Below are positions 12,435 to 25,300 of a stretch of DNA of 64,000 nucleotides, one piece after another. The stretch is from contig NC_092562.1 of the NCBI RefSeq assembly GCF_037975245.1, positions 26,734,054-26,798,053 of the forward strand. Reading direction: 5' to 3'. Numbering within the stretch: the stretch's first letter is position 1; the number at the start of each line of letters is the position of its first letter. Below the pieces are notes generated by a model. That model saw nothing but the letters and a program-made list of their open reading frames with translations, was not told the DNA's origin and did no database searches. This DNA comes from Apostichopus japonicus (lineage: Eukaryota; Echinodermata; Holothuroidea; Aspidochirotida; Stichopodidae). The translations under genes and the position numbers were made by a program.

Positions 12435-12974
12435 TTCCCTTCACGTATCATCAAATTGCGGATATGAAGTGTTATTGAAAAAGGTATTTTGTGGTTTGAA
12501 AATTGAACAAAATGTATTTTTTTAGCAAATATCGTTAACAATGACTACATTGATGAACAGGGGTGCCTTTCCCTAATGCAGATGAGGGTACAACAAGTAC
12601 ACGCTTGCCTCGTAACACACTTAACACTCGTAGAATGAAAAGGCTTAGTAAAAGTCGGTGTCATTTTACGATCATCACTGGAATATAGTCCAAATTTCCT
12701 GTCTTTGTGATACACGTTGCTCAACTTCTTTGCAGTAACATGATCTGATGCAAAATTTTCAAATATATCCAAAACTTTATCTTGATTATTTTTTTTTTAA
12801 TTTCCAATTGTTTGGATGTGCTATACCAATGTAACTTTGAAATACTATGCAGTACATGTTATGTATCTCATTTTGTTCACAGGATGATTACGGCCTTTGT
12901 CACCACCTTCTCAAGGAAGATAATCCACAAGAACCAGAATATGCCAACATATAGAAAAGAACACAGAGTTGTAG
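12435..12974. repeat. 542-bp tandem duplication, unit 2
   Basis: Second copy, ending at the shared word ACAGAGTTGTAG before divergence. Differences from unit 1 lie only outside the coding exon. Confidence 0.93.
12883..12954 (+). CDS. Gene 1 terminal coding exon, copy B (alternative)
   Basis: Base-for-base identical to copy A, including acceptor and TAG, in the second unit of the tandem duplication. Either copy could be spliced to 11651 in phase 0, giving the same protein but a different 3' UTR. Confidence 0.75.
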   Translation, partial: DDYGLCHHLLKEDNPQEPEYANI

Positions 12975-13529
12975 GTTTTAGAAAGCTGTAAAATAATACG
13001 CAGTTCGCTTATAATACGCAGTAACATTTTGTCTTACTTAATACTCCAATCACTGTAAGATATTAGCAATATTTGTATTTTATAACTGTAAATATTTCTG
13101 CTTGTAGCAAATGGCACAAAAGATATGTATGTTAAGAACAAAACTTGATGTTGTGAAATTATAAAGATAGATGAAACGTGTCTGTATAACAATAATGCAA
13201 TACTCTTTGTATAAATGTAATAAAGTACAGGGCCGTTGCCTGGGTAAAATCTCTAGTGGGCAGCTGACAAACATCAAGAAACATCATGTATCGCTCAAAT
13301 GTCACATAGTGATGCTTATCATGTGCATTTATACCAGGACCTTTAACAAAGTAGTGGGCGGGGGGGGTGGGACATTTCTCAGAAGGGACCATCATGACAC
13401 TATCTAAGCGGAGCGCTAACATCGGTTGGAGTAGCATATTAAGGAAACATTTGCCTTAAATGCCTTCCAGTTTGCCGGAAATGGCACTTCCCAGGTCTTG
13501 TAAGTTGCATCTTAACATTTTTTTTTTAG
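12975..13529. other. 3' UTR and flank of Gene 1
   Basis: No coding feature. It includes a G-run (ggggggggtggg) near 13360 and the polyadenylation signal. Confidence 0.5.
13219..13224 (+). promoter_or_regulatory. Polyadenylation signal AATAAA, Gene 1
   Basis: The only AATAAA I noticed soon after the stop codons of the two last-exon copies. It lies 265 bases after the second stop and could serve both. Confidence 0.5.
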
Positions 13530-16500
13530 ATCTCATGTTTAGTAATTACACTTCAATTTTTTTTAAATGAGAAGAAACAATATTACTTCGGTAAAATCAC
13601 TTTATTTTACTCAGGTAATTGAAGAAATAAAAGCAACCCGTACCTAGAATCTTGAAGTTGCACACTACTGACTAATGAAATCAGAAGAATTTATATGAAC
13701 ATTTCGCAAAGACTTACTGAATTAGCGCATACTGTCCAGGCGTTCACATTACCGTAGGCCTACTTTCCTTAAGGAAGTGGAAATCTCAAGGGCATCTGCC
13801 TGCCACCACCAACATCCCACCCACCCTCCCGCCCGCAGTCTACGGGCTTGCAATAACATTTTGTGGCAGAAATGGTGACATTAGCCTACATAAACTAATA
13901 TCTTACTTTAACGAAAGTTATTTTTTTCCTTAAGTACTCAGAATGTTAGGAACATCACAGGAGCCTTCGAAAAAATTATATCGATATTTTTGCTTGCCTT
14001 GTTGTTGTATCGTTATTCAGATGTTTTAATTTGTACTTTCTCATTTACTCAGTTATAACATTTAGTTAATAGGTCTATTCATATCTCAAATATTCGCAAA
14101 TTGTATTCTTTACCCAAATGTTATGAAAGACGTTTTTAAATCAATCGTTGTAAGAAAGACAACGTCATTGCTACTTTCAAATTTTGACCAGGTTACAACT
14201 TTTATAAATTTTCAAAATGAAATAGATAAAGCCCGAGAACGAAGATTCTAAATGGAATGCTTTAAAAAAGTGATTATTCATCATATGTTTAACACACTGG
14301 ATTTACTTATATTATCTTTGATGCAAGGGTCATCGTATATTTTGCTGTTCAATGAATATTACAAATATTAGGTATGGGAATAGCTCAGGCGTAACAATTC
14401 CGTCACATATACAGATGGCAACCCTCAGTGATAAGCTGGTTTTATGTGATATCTGACAAACCGTTGGTTCTACTAGACGATTGCAACTGTTCAAAATTTC
14501 AATTTGATATATAGATATTCTAGTATCTTCTTGTCAATTGCAATACCACCTATGTATTTATTCTCTCTACTTTATAGTCTCAATTGTACTTCAGAACCTT
14601 TCTGCAAACAGTTGAAAAACTGTTGACAAATCACTTCACTGGTAATAACTGGCATGTGACGGTTAGTTACTGGACACTGATGTTGACAAGCAGATGCATT
14701 TTCTTAGTTTTAGGCATCGTATACACAACTGATTATAATATGAAACAATTGTTCTACTTGATTATTTTTAAATTTCGATCTCTAAATATCTTTCTTCCAT
14801 ACTTTAGATGATCTATGCAATTTTGTTCTTTATTTTACATTGAATTCGTAGAATAAATCCACATTTTGATATAGAATACCAGCATAAAATAAGCTATGTA
14901 TTGTCCGTATTTAGTACCAGTCTGCAAACGGTACCCCCAATAAATTGTATTTATCTGCGTTGATTAGAGAGACATATTTAGCAACATTTAGGGTTTGTAT
15001 TGGGTTTTATATCGATAATTTTCTTCCGTCAGTAAATATTTATTTAAGTTACCCAGTAAGGTTATTTTTTTTTAATTCCCAAAGTTTTCAAAAAATTGCA
15101 CATAGTCATTCTGAAATATGTTACTTACTGCTAGAGGACTTACAAGATCATTGTGTCTCATCGTAACATCGTACTCCTAATTACCTTTCGGTGTGATATT
15201 TTTTCATTGAAGTTAAAACAAGTGTTTACTCTTTTATCGTACTGGGCTTAAATGCAAACTTGAAAACATAATTTTCACACGAGAAGAATGTAGAACCGTC
15301 AAGTTACAACTTAAGTCAGTTTGAACTTGGTTGCCAAGATAACAAGGTGTAAATAAACGACCATGAACTAAAATAGTTTTCAGGTAGCTGAAGTAGCTGC
15401 TAGCTTAGCAATATTGTTGCAGAATTTTGTTGAATCTTGAGGCGCAAACGCTTTCCCTGTAGCATTTTGTATCGCAAAGATAAATAATTAGTTTTTCAAT
15501 TTTATTCCATTGTGTTAATGCTATTGCAGAGTAAATGGTGTTATCAAGTCACGTCAGCTATAATGTCTTCTTTTGTTTTAATTTGCGCATCATTTATCCA
15601 CAGAGCAAAACAGTATTTCTAAAGAAGAATAAAAAACACTTTCCCCGTTCTGTGATCCAACTTCTCAGTGGAATAGTAGACGGATTAGACAGTTAAAATT
15701 AGCTATATACATTCATGCAATCAACCATCTCGAGACAGGACATCCTTGAAAAGATATTGAATGACACAAGCCCAATACATTTAATGGTTGTTGTTTGTTG
15801 ATACGTATCAACAAATGTGGTAAACAAGTCTTGTCAAATTCAAGTATATATTTCTAATGCTTTGGATGATATTTATCTTTTGGTACGTTTAATTGTGTTT
15901 ATCAACGAAAACTTTGTCTCGAAATAAATGTTCGCCTATTTACTGTCTGGTGTGAACACACGAATTTACCCACCCTCGGGCTGAGACTCAGATGGATAGA
16001 AAAAAAGGACCAAACGGAACGAGTGTCCCGTCTTTCCCGAGCTTCCACTGTCAATTTTTGACCCGCACGTACAAAATTTGCATAGTGGGTATATTGTAGT
16101 GCATTTCGGTATATCCAAAATAGGGTCTAGTCGCCCTTTAGTCTGCGTAGCCATGCATTCAAATTTTTCACAGTATATCACTTCCTGGTTTACAAGCGAT
16201 GACTCAACATATGGTAGATTAGAAACAATTGCCTATAGTTATAAATATATAAAGTCTATATTTTGTTTTAAATAAGTATTAAACGGAAACCAAACGACAA
16301 ACTTAGACTTTGGTCAAGTGATTGGGTTGATAACTATTGTATACCAATTAACTATTCCTCGATTGAATATATTACATAAATCCTGAACTCCTTTCCCACG
16401 AAATATGACGATCAAGCCCGGGATGCTCTTCTTCCCCTCCTTCTCCCTTGAGCACACCGATGTCGTATATTTACAACAACAAACTCTTTCAGCTTACCAC

Positions 16501-16690
16501 CGAAAATAACAATTCTTAAACAATTCGTTGCTTTTAAATAATCCGACCCAGTTAGCTATGTTTCATAGATATCGTTCATAAATGTCCCTCTCGCGAAAAT
16601 GTAACAATCATGAACAGATGTAAGGAGCTTCGAGATGCGTTTTGCCAATTTTACACAACCCCTTCTATCAGTTGCATCATGGCGCTTGGT
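13530..16690. repeat. Segmental duplication, copy A (3' flank of Gene 1)
   Basis: Collinear with 34700-39700 downstream of Gene 2. Shared anchors include AACGTCATTGCTACTTT (14161 and 35080), TTACTGGACACTGATGTTGA (14665 and 35786), CATCTCGAGACAGGACATCC (15725 and 38608) and a nearly identical block at 15955-16245 and 38840-39115. Copy A lacks the three insertions present in copy B. It encodes nothing I recognise. Confidence 0.85.
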
Positions 16691-17868
16691 CGATAGATGT
16701 TGTGTTCCTGGATTTCCAGAAGGCCTTTGAAAAAGTTCCCCACCAGCGTCTTTTACCTAGGCTGAAGAGCATGGGGTGTCAATGGGAAGTTACTGTCTTG
16801 GATCGGGAATTGGCTTGGTAATAGGGAACAGAGGGTGATAATTAAAGGCTGTGCTTCTTCTTGGCAAAACGTTACTAGTAGGGTTCCACAAGGGTCTGTA
16901 TTGGGTCCCTTGTTTTTTGTTGCCTATATAAAGGATATCGAAGGAGATATTTTGTGTACAGCTAAGAAGTTTGCTGATGACACCAAACGGTATTCTGAGG
17001 TCTCTTCCAAAAGCGGTTCTGAGAAGTTTCAAACGGATTTGGATAAGATTTTTTCCTGGTCTCATGGGTGGCAAATGCTTTTTAATATTGATAAATGCAA
17101 GGTAATGCATATTGGTAGTAGTAACCAAAAGTTTACATACAATCTTAATGTTGTGGATACACAGGGGGTCTCTGTTGAAAGAGACCTAGGTATCTACATT
17201 GACTCATCTCTGCAACCTTCTAAGCATTGTTTTTAAAGCTGCTAAAAGAGGTAATCGGGTTTTAGGTATGACCAAGAGGAACTTCAGTTTCCTGAAAGAG
17301 GACATCGTAGTAAGGCTTTATAAGCAGTTGGTTAGGCCTCATCTGGAGTATGCTGTGCAGGCCTGGAACCCATATTTTGCTTAGGATAAGGAAGTACTTG
17401 AAAAAGGTCCACAGGAGGGCTATCAGGATGATTAGTTCCTTAAAGAGAGTTCCTTATTATAGGCGGTTACAACTGTTGAATCTCACCACACTGGAGCTTA
17501 GGAGGTTACGTGGGGACTTGATCCAGGTTTTCAAGATTGTGTATGGTTTCGACAATTTATCCTTTACCGACTTGTTCATGTTTGCTAACAGTAGTTGTAC
17601 CAGATGTCATTGTCTTAAACTCCGAAAGTCACATAGTAGGATTAATATTCAGCATAAATTTTTTCTAATAGGGTTGTGAATGAGTGGAATGGTTTGCCTG
17701 AGAAAGTTGTAATTGCAAGTAGTGTCAATGGGTTTAAGAATGCTTTGGACAAGCACTTTAAACATTGTAATCGGGTCTGAGTGTCTGTGTCTTCGGTTGT
17801 TTTCCCTCTCTCTATAGGGTCCTTGATATAGTGTCCCTCCTGATCTTTTTTTCTACTAATCTAAACTA
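16682..17868 (+). pseudogene. 5'-truncated, broken non-LTR retrotransposon (CR1-like reverse transcriptase)
   Basis: Conceptual pieces in shifting frames give a reverse-transcriptase core: VVFLDFQKAFEKV (motif A), SRVPQGSVLGPLFF (motif B) and KFADDTK (motif C). RT C-terminal sequence such as RPHLEYAVQAWNP follows. Stops and frame changes break it into at least three parts (16835-17236, 17199-17384, 17350-17679). The 3' end has a short TAAAC/TAATC-type repeat rather than poly-A. The same family's 3' end recurs at 52655-52978 on the other strand. It starts exactly where copy A of the segmental duplication stops matching copy B. Confidence 0.88.
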
Positions 17869-20800
17869 CGCTGTCACTCAGTGATGTCCGATGTTGATTT
17901 GGGTACAGATGACATGCATATAAATGAGTACGCGATAACTAAAAGGCATACCTGGTGCTTTTTTTTTACTTCCTCTAATCGTTCAAATTTATGTTACATT
18001 GACTATTTACACTTGTAACTTTCCATTGTATGGCACATTATATTATTTTCTTTTAGGACTAAGTAAACCTTGATCAAACCTAGCACTTTCGGACAAGGAA
18101 TTTGCTTTTTTTTCACAAAACTTTCTAGGCGCTCACGTGACTGCAGGTCAACCTATGACGTACATGTGCGGAGTCGGATGAGGAAGGCTTTCGATCAAGC
18201 TATTCAGTTTAGCACTAACACTACGGCGATACGACACTCTGTCATAATGTTCCAATCAAAATTCCAACAATTTGTGAAGTAAGAGGTTGCAAAACAACGG
18301 TGAAACCAACAATTACGATTCCTTACGTTTTCCAGTCATCAAACCGACGATAAACTTCCTAGGCTTTGGATTACTTTTGTAAGTAGCCCCCGAAAGACTT
18401 TCTCGCTCCGGGCTTTCCCACCATCTGCAGGTGAATAAATGTTCATCGCACTTCGTCACAAACACTTTTTATAGGCAGTATTGACTACATAGAGGCCCTC
18501 TAAAATGCAAAGTCTCCCTAATACTGGTATATGCCTAAACGCATGAGCCACAATTGCCCCGTTATTCTAATGTGCATCCTCAATTGTTTATCTTCAGCCG
18601 TGATTTACCCTGTAGGTGCAGGAACAAAGATCATATTACAAAAGAGTACACTGTACAAAAGACCCTGTGTGACTTGCTTCTCTTTGGCAGAACCAACGAC
18701 TCAACAGTACGCACTGAGCTAATTTAGTGATGCACACTAACACGTACGAACGATATGTATCGTAGGCCTGTATATATTGTACTGAGACGGTAAAATTGTT
18801 CGCATATTTTTAAACTTTTGTAACTCGTATATGGATTATGGGTTCTATCAGGCGCTTTTTTAACCGTGGTGTTCCCTTCTCGCGTGTCTACTTTAGTAGA
18901 CTTGTGACTAAATGAAAGGCTTACATTATGGCAGCAAACTGAGAGATTACCATAGCTTTATATTTTGTGTATTTGATTAATATTGCATCCACTGACTGGA
19001 AACTATAACTGTATAACTGCAAACACGATTAATTGCAACAAATGAAGAAATACCTGCTATGTCGACATATTTCACAAGGTAGGCATTTCAATTGCGGCAA
19101 AACCTCGATATCGTACGGCACAGTATGTATACTGGTCTATAATAGCAGCGAAACTTACGAAATATGACCAGACTTTGAGGCAGTTTTTAACCTTAACTTA
19201 CTTTTAATTGAAGAATTGCTACCCAAAATAAATTAACAAATTTGTGAACAATTCTAACAAGTCATTCTTTCTCTTGTAGCTGCATGTTTATTGGAAGAGT
19301 GAAGTTAATCAAAGATTCACTTTCTTACGAGAAGTACGTGGAAAGTCCATTGTTTTTGTTTCACGGTCGCGGTCGCGGTGTACTCAGCAGAATGACGTCA
19401 CACGGTGACCTGTACGTTCATCAGCTTTACGCTTCACGTTTCTGGTCAGTGAGAATATGCTCACTTTGACATCAAATTTCTCTGAATGACTGTCTCTTTC
19501 GACTAAACGGGAACCACATTGTGTTTATGTACTAAATGCTTTAGTATGAGCCCCCAAAAAGGTTTTTTTCGCCACCAGCTATGCATATGGAAGTAAAAAT
19601 AATGAAAACACAATTTCTTCTTAACTGTTTTATATATTGACTTTGAAAGGTTATACTTGTAGACCAAATCAACATTTTTAGTGAAAATGTTCTTTCGTTT
19701 TGCGATTGCGAAATATTGGGGTATTTAACTACGCTCATTACATGACAACATTTAGAATTAACGCTCGAGGGACGCGAAACCGATGTTTGTGTGTACATTT
19801 TGAACTTTCACAACACTCACAACTAACTAACATTCCAAAAATAAGAACACAAGCTTACTCAGTTATGCTTTTATTCAAGTATTTCTGCTTTCGGGTCCTT
19901 CCGTAATAGGGGATATTATGCTCCTGGCCAAAATGTAACGTGATATGCTACTGATATGCTACTGTTTTGTCGTCTCTTACGTGACCAACCTTTAGTTTGT
20001 TCGGCGCGTTTGTAGCTCTGTATAGGCTACATGATGCTAGGCTGATGTTCCTTCCCGAATTCCTAATGCAATCGGGTATCGTTGGCCTCTATTGGCCAAC
20101 TTTTTACTTATCATAACTTAGGCCTAGGCCAAGGTAAGTTAGGGAATTTTGTCTTCTTTAGAATTTTCTGAAATTTTAGTAGCATCCATCCAATAACTTT
20201 TCTGTTAAAGCTTGTTGAAACAGCTATTTTTCTTAGCTCTCAAAAGTTTACAATCATATGTACTGTACTACGCAAATGGTTTTTTTTAAAGTGTTTTTGT
20301 GCTTCCCACTGTAATGTCACAAGAACAATTACGAAATAAGGTAAGTTATATTTTCGAACCTTTCAATGCAAATTTGTACGTATATATCTATATACATATA
20401 CGATTTAATGTGTGTGTCAATTCACTTAAAATATTATTATATTGCATGTGGATTACATTTCAATGATATAAAGAATAAAGTCCGCGTCATAGTTAAAATT
20501 GGAGAACACGTCACTTTACATAAAGTTCATAGCTGCAACAAAAGGTGCGGCACTTAGCTTCAAGCGCTTAAATTTCTCTGGAATGTAGCTAGCTGGGATC
20601 CGGAAAGTTAAGTGTTTGGAACTTTTGACGTAAAACTAAGTGACTTTTATTTTACCGTAACCGACACCCACCATGCCTACCGCCCCTTCCCGTCTATGCA
20701 GTAGCTTGAACTAAGTAGTCTACATGTAAAATATATGTAGCGTACTATAATCGTAACTTTTGTATATTCTATAATATTACATGATACTACGGAAACGGCT

Positions 20801-22071
20801 ACAGTGAACCTAAAATCGAACGACCGCAAACTTTGCACAATGGCATATTATTTTGAAAATAATTTCACGTAGAAAAGGCATTGAACTCATAGTGAAGCCA
20901 TTGACAATCGCTTGATAATGTTTACCGAGGCTAACACTAAGTGTTTAAACGTGTAAAGACACTTCTATCTTACGATTATAAAGTTATCGTGACAGCTAAG
21001 CCTCTAGTAACCAAATTTGCAACTGTACTGATGTTTGATATAATCGTTACGACACAATCAGCAAAATAAACTTCATGATACATATTCGACGCTAAATGTT
21101 CTAATGTTTTTATCTTAGACGTTACATTGTTAATGATAGAGATGACTGGATATTGTTTTAGTTATGAAGAATGTGATGTATGTATAACTACCAGTGTGAA
21201 CATTTTATTGGACCCTGCCAAAGATTTTTGCAATACAAAGGTTTGTGTTTTTAGAGTTGCACAACTCAAGTCCGGAACCGGATTACAGCCATCGTCAGGA
21301 TTAAAAATCGGACTTGAAGGCTGCGGAGCCGGACTTCAACAGTTTGGACTCTAGGACTCGAGGACTTGAGCACTCGAGGACTCGAGGATTAGGAGACTCG
21401 AGGACTCGAGGAATCGAGGAAGCGAGGACTCAAGGACTCGTATCGAATATCACGTGTCCAGGAAAACGCCCATTAAAAGCCCAATTGACTTACACACTAA
21501 ATCACGAAAGTAATGTGGTCTCTAAGTCTAGATAGAAGTTTTTACTAGCTAAACGCTACCTATCACCGGATAGCTGACAAGTTGGCCTTTCATGGCATTA
21601 TGAATTTTCTGTATCATGACTATGTAGATTTTTTGCTATCCGAGCCGGAAGTTTTCGTCACTTGTAAACAAAACTCTTGACTCAGTAGTAAACAATTTTC
21701 CTACGATGCTCCTGGGAGGCCTAAATGGGTCTAAAATTGCCTCTTGACCCAATTTTCTCACCACATGTACTTCCAATCATACTCGTTAATATGCGAACCT
21801 TAAACAACTAGATCATATTGATAACAGGTGAAACAAGTTGTTCTCCTGCTGCTTTTGGTACTTTTCCTGAAGGAGAACAATCGAGCGGATGGATATAGAC
21901 TCTAATAGGAGTATGTCACCTTAGATCCCGGTACTTTTATCTCACCAAACGAGTTATTGATGGCCTCCTTTAAAAGTGGGATACCAGTGATTATATCGTA
22001 TATATTAAATAAATTCTTCACGATTTATTTTCATTTTTACTAAATTTGTAGTGGCTTTTGGCTTTTTTTAG
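17869..22071. other. Intergenic region upstream of Gene 2
   Basis: 4.2 kb with no recognisable exon, RNA gene or intact transposon. I looked specifically for a signal peptide, Ig or EGF exons that would start Gene 2 and found none. A CTCGAG-rich minisatellite lies at 21349-21441. Confidence 0.55.
21349..21441. repeat. ACTCGAGG minisatellite
   Basis: About ten imperfect copies of an 8 to 9-base unit around GGACTCGA, with XhoI-type CTCGAG palindromes. Its reading through one frame (SRTRGL repeats) is a by-product, not a gene. Confidence 0.85.
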
Positions 22072-22396
22072 AACTTCCAGAATATCAAGCAGCCCCAGCT
22101 GTCTCTTATGTTAGCTCAGATTCACTAACAATTACTTGGCCGATATGGGATGGCGTCATTTGGGACTCCTCCGGTGGTTGAATATAGATTATTTACCGAA
22201 GAGTCGGAGGGCGAAGACTGGCCGAGTACCTTTATCAGAGTCAATGCAAGCAATGATCAAGATAAATATGATGTGATAATAGAACCACTTGAACCAGACA
22301 CAGAATATGACTTCAGAGTAACAGCTGTGAGAGAAGGGCCTAATGGGGATGGACCACCCGGTCCAATCTTGAAAAGGGCGAAAACAAACACGCTTG
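22072..22396 (+). CDS. Gene 2 exon: fibronectin type III domain (frameshifted)
   Basis: Starts after a tttttttag acceptor. The first frame gives LPEYQAAP and [10 protein letters not shown]. After a T run at 22159-22161 the domain continues in the next frame: [10 protein letters not shown], then [17 protein letters not shown]. Length 325 is one more than phase 1-1 splicing allows, so there is one surplus base. The domain aligns well with the FN3 exon of Gene 3 at 63144. Confidence 0.87.
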
Positions 22397-25300
22397 GTAA
22401 GCACAGAACCTCGCTTCCAATTCGACCAACATTTACCTTGAAACAAATAGTTCACAAACTATTTTGTCTACTTCCTACTTTTTCTTAGCTGCTCCAAACG
22501 TTCTGTTATGCTTTAGTCACTGCAAAATTATGTGTTGTCGCAACACATAAACAAATATTTACATTAATTATTTTCTCCTTTCTGCAATTGAAATATAATG
22601 AAACACCTTTAATCGGTTAACCCATATATTAAATTGTTACTATGAAAAGGTGTCTGTGTATCATTGTAACGTTACACTGTGAAAACATAGTCATGTCCGG
22701 CATATGCTGGTCACAACGGAAATATAACTATATACATCCGAGCTCGAAAAAACAACCAAACAAAATCGCAAGTAAAACAAACTGTAATTTCTAACCACAC
22801 TACACGTAGTAAGCAGGACAAAGGCTGGGAAAGTGGAGGGTGAGAAGGGTGTAAATGACATTGTTGCTAGACAGGATATATGAGAGTATCACAGAATAAA
22901 AGAGATATATAGTTCTTAAAATAGTAAATATGACATCATAGAGAAAAAAAAACACATCTTGAAATTGATGTACATGGTCTCTTAAAAGAAGGTAGACGTC
23001 GTTACTAGAATAATACACTAACTAGTTCTCTTTTTGTATACATTCTGTACGCAAGTGTACTTGTATAGTACAGTAAAGATGATGGTAATATATGTTTCAT
23101 TTTCCTTCTTGTTATTTGAATTTGTCAAGGCTTCAAAACCAATTCTTAAATCAAATCAATAATATACACACTTTTCAGATGCATTCCTACATTGTTACAT
23201 TTGCTTAGGGATATACTATTCATATCAATGGTCCATGTACAAGAAACTGCACATTGAATGTTTGGTATCAAATGTATTTTTTGTTAACGTTTTTCTTTTT
23301 TTTTCTCTTTAGGATCCGTTGGATTAATTGTCGGTGCTACAATTGGTACAGTATCTTTCGCGATCATTACTCTTCTTGCAGTGTATGGGTGAGTTACTCA
23401 AAACGTTGTTAATGTTGTTACGATATGCTTTCAACAAATCTCAAACTTTTTTTTTTTTTTTCTCAAGAATATGGAAATATCAGAGATCTACAGCCAAACC
23501 TAAAAATGTAAAACGACAAACGGACGAATCAAAAGGTATATTTGTAAGTTTAATGGCAATTTTAATTAAAGCTGTCTACATATAATGTCAACATAAGCTG
23601 CCCTGTACTATTGGCCTTATGAAAGTACCATAATAATTTACCAATAGTAGTAATATAAATCGATTTTTTTATTTTTTATAAGGAAACACTAACATCGTTC
23701 ACATAGGAAGCATATATCTTGTTTTTTGTAATCGCAGCGTTTTTGTTACATTTCTCGCATTAATGATTTCATGGTTCTGTAAACCATTATAGTAAATGAA
23801 GAATGTTTTTCGTTACTGCAGTCAGTTAACATAATTTAAACATTATTAATCAAATTCGAAAAGTAGAATATAAATACCAAATCGTAAATGTCTAATAAGA
23901 ACGAGAATATTCCCTTAATGTTTAATTCCACGTTTGTTCAATAATCATTTAATAATTGCAAAGTATTTCATGAGTGCAAAAATGATGATTAGCAATGACC
24001 CTACTATAAGGCATCATTGATATTAAAATACTCGTTTTTCCCCATTGAACAAATACAGTACGATGTTGATTAGAACAATCGTTTATGATATACAAAGTAC
24101 ACGCGTGCAATTGTAAGTTCTTCGACCAACTGCTAAATAAACGGGGTATGATTGTTCATACCATCTGCATTATTTGTTTGATGTGTATTTGATTTGATTT
24201 GATTTGATTTATTTGATTTTCCACTGGATATATACATGTGGAGGGAAGTCCTCTAAAAAGCCAATTCAGGCTTAACAAGGTAAAGGACTCCCAGGAAAGA
24301 AAGAAAGAAAGAAAGGGAAAACAAAAAACAAACAAAAAGCATATATACATAAATGAAAATATAACTAGTGTCTTAATAAAGAAAAATTAATAACATACAA
24401 TATAAACGATGTATCAATACTGAGAAATTACTTCTTTTTTTAGTGCTTTTCTAAATGTTTCTTTAGATGGTTTAGATTTTATAGTAGCAGTTAGATCATT
24501 CCATGTCCTCATAGCACGATTCTTTAAACTTAACGTACCAAATGTTGTATTACATAAGTTGTGGTGTGCTTGACCGGCACTTCTAGTGCGGTGACTATGT
24601 ATGGCGCTGTTAATAGTAAATAAGTCATGAAAGGCTGCAGGAAGTAAGCCATTCCAAGCCTTGTAAAAGAATGTGGCTACATTCAGCCTAACAATATCGT
24701 TAAATTTTAATAAGTTGAGCAATTTGAAAAGTGAGCTGGTGTGTTCACGATATTCAGAATGAGTTATGTGACGAATGACTTTCTTTTGTAGGATTTCAAG
24801 AGGGTGAAGATAAACATTATGGGTGCCAGACCAGATTATAGAGCAATATGAAAAATGGGGGAACACTAATGTTTGGTAAAGCATTCTAAGAATATTCTGA
24901 GGAAAATAGTGTTTCAACTTAGAAATGATACCAACATTTTTCGCCACAGTGTTTGCAATATTTGATATATGTTCACACCAAGTAAGTTTACTATCAATAT
25001 AAACTCCGAGAAACTTTATGCTATGTACATGCTTGATAGGCTTACCATCCATTAAAATGTCTTTTTTCCAAGAAAAAGATTTGCTTTTATTGAACACAAT
25101 GTAGCTGGTTTTATCAAGATTAAGTGAAAGCTTATTAGTTGCAAACCAGTCGTTAAATTGATTCAACTCCATGGATACTATGTCATGTAAAGTATTCAAG
25201 TTATTGGATTCGAAAAATATACTAGTGTCATCTGCAAATAAAATAGTTTTTGCAATATTAGAGATATGACAGATGTCATTGATATATATAATGAAAAGAA

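Noticed and set aside
12003-12772. Two minus-strand 75-residue ORFs (MDIFENFAS...), one in each unit of the tandem duplication
   Set aside because: Their similarity is explained by the 542-bp duplication. The differences are non-synonymous, and the region is the intron before the last exon of Gene 1.
21314-21535. Repetitive protein with SRTRGL units, or a CRISPR-like array
   Set aside because: The units are 8 to 9 bases without spacers. It is a minisatellite in an animal genome.
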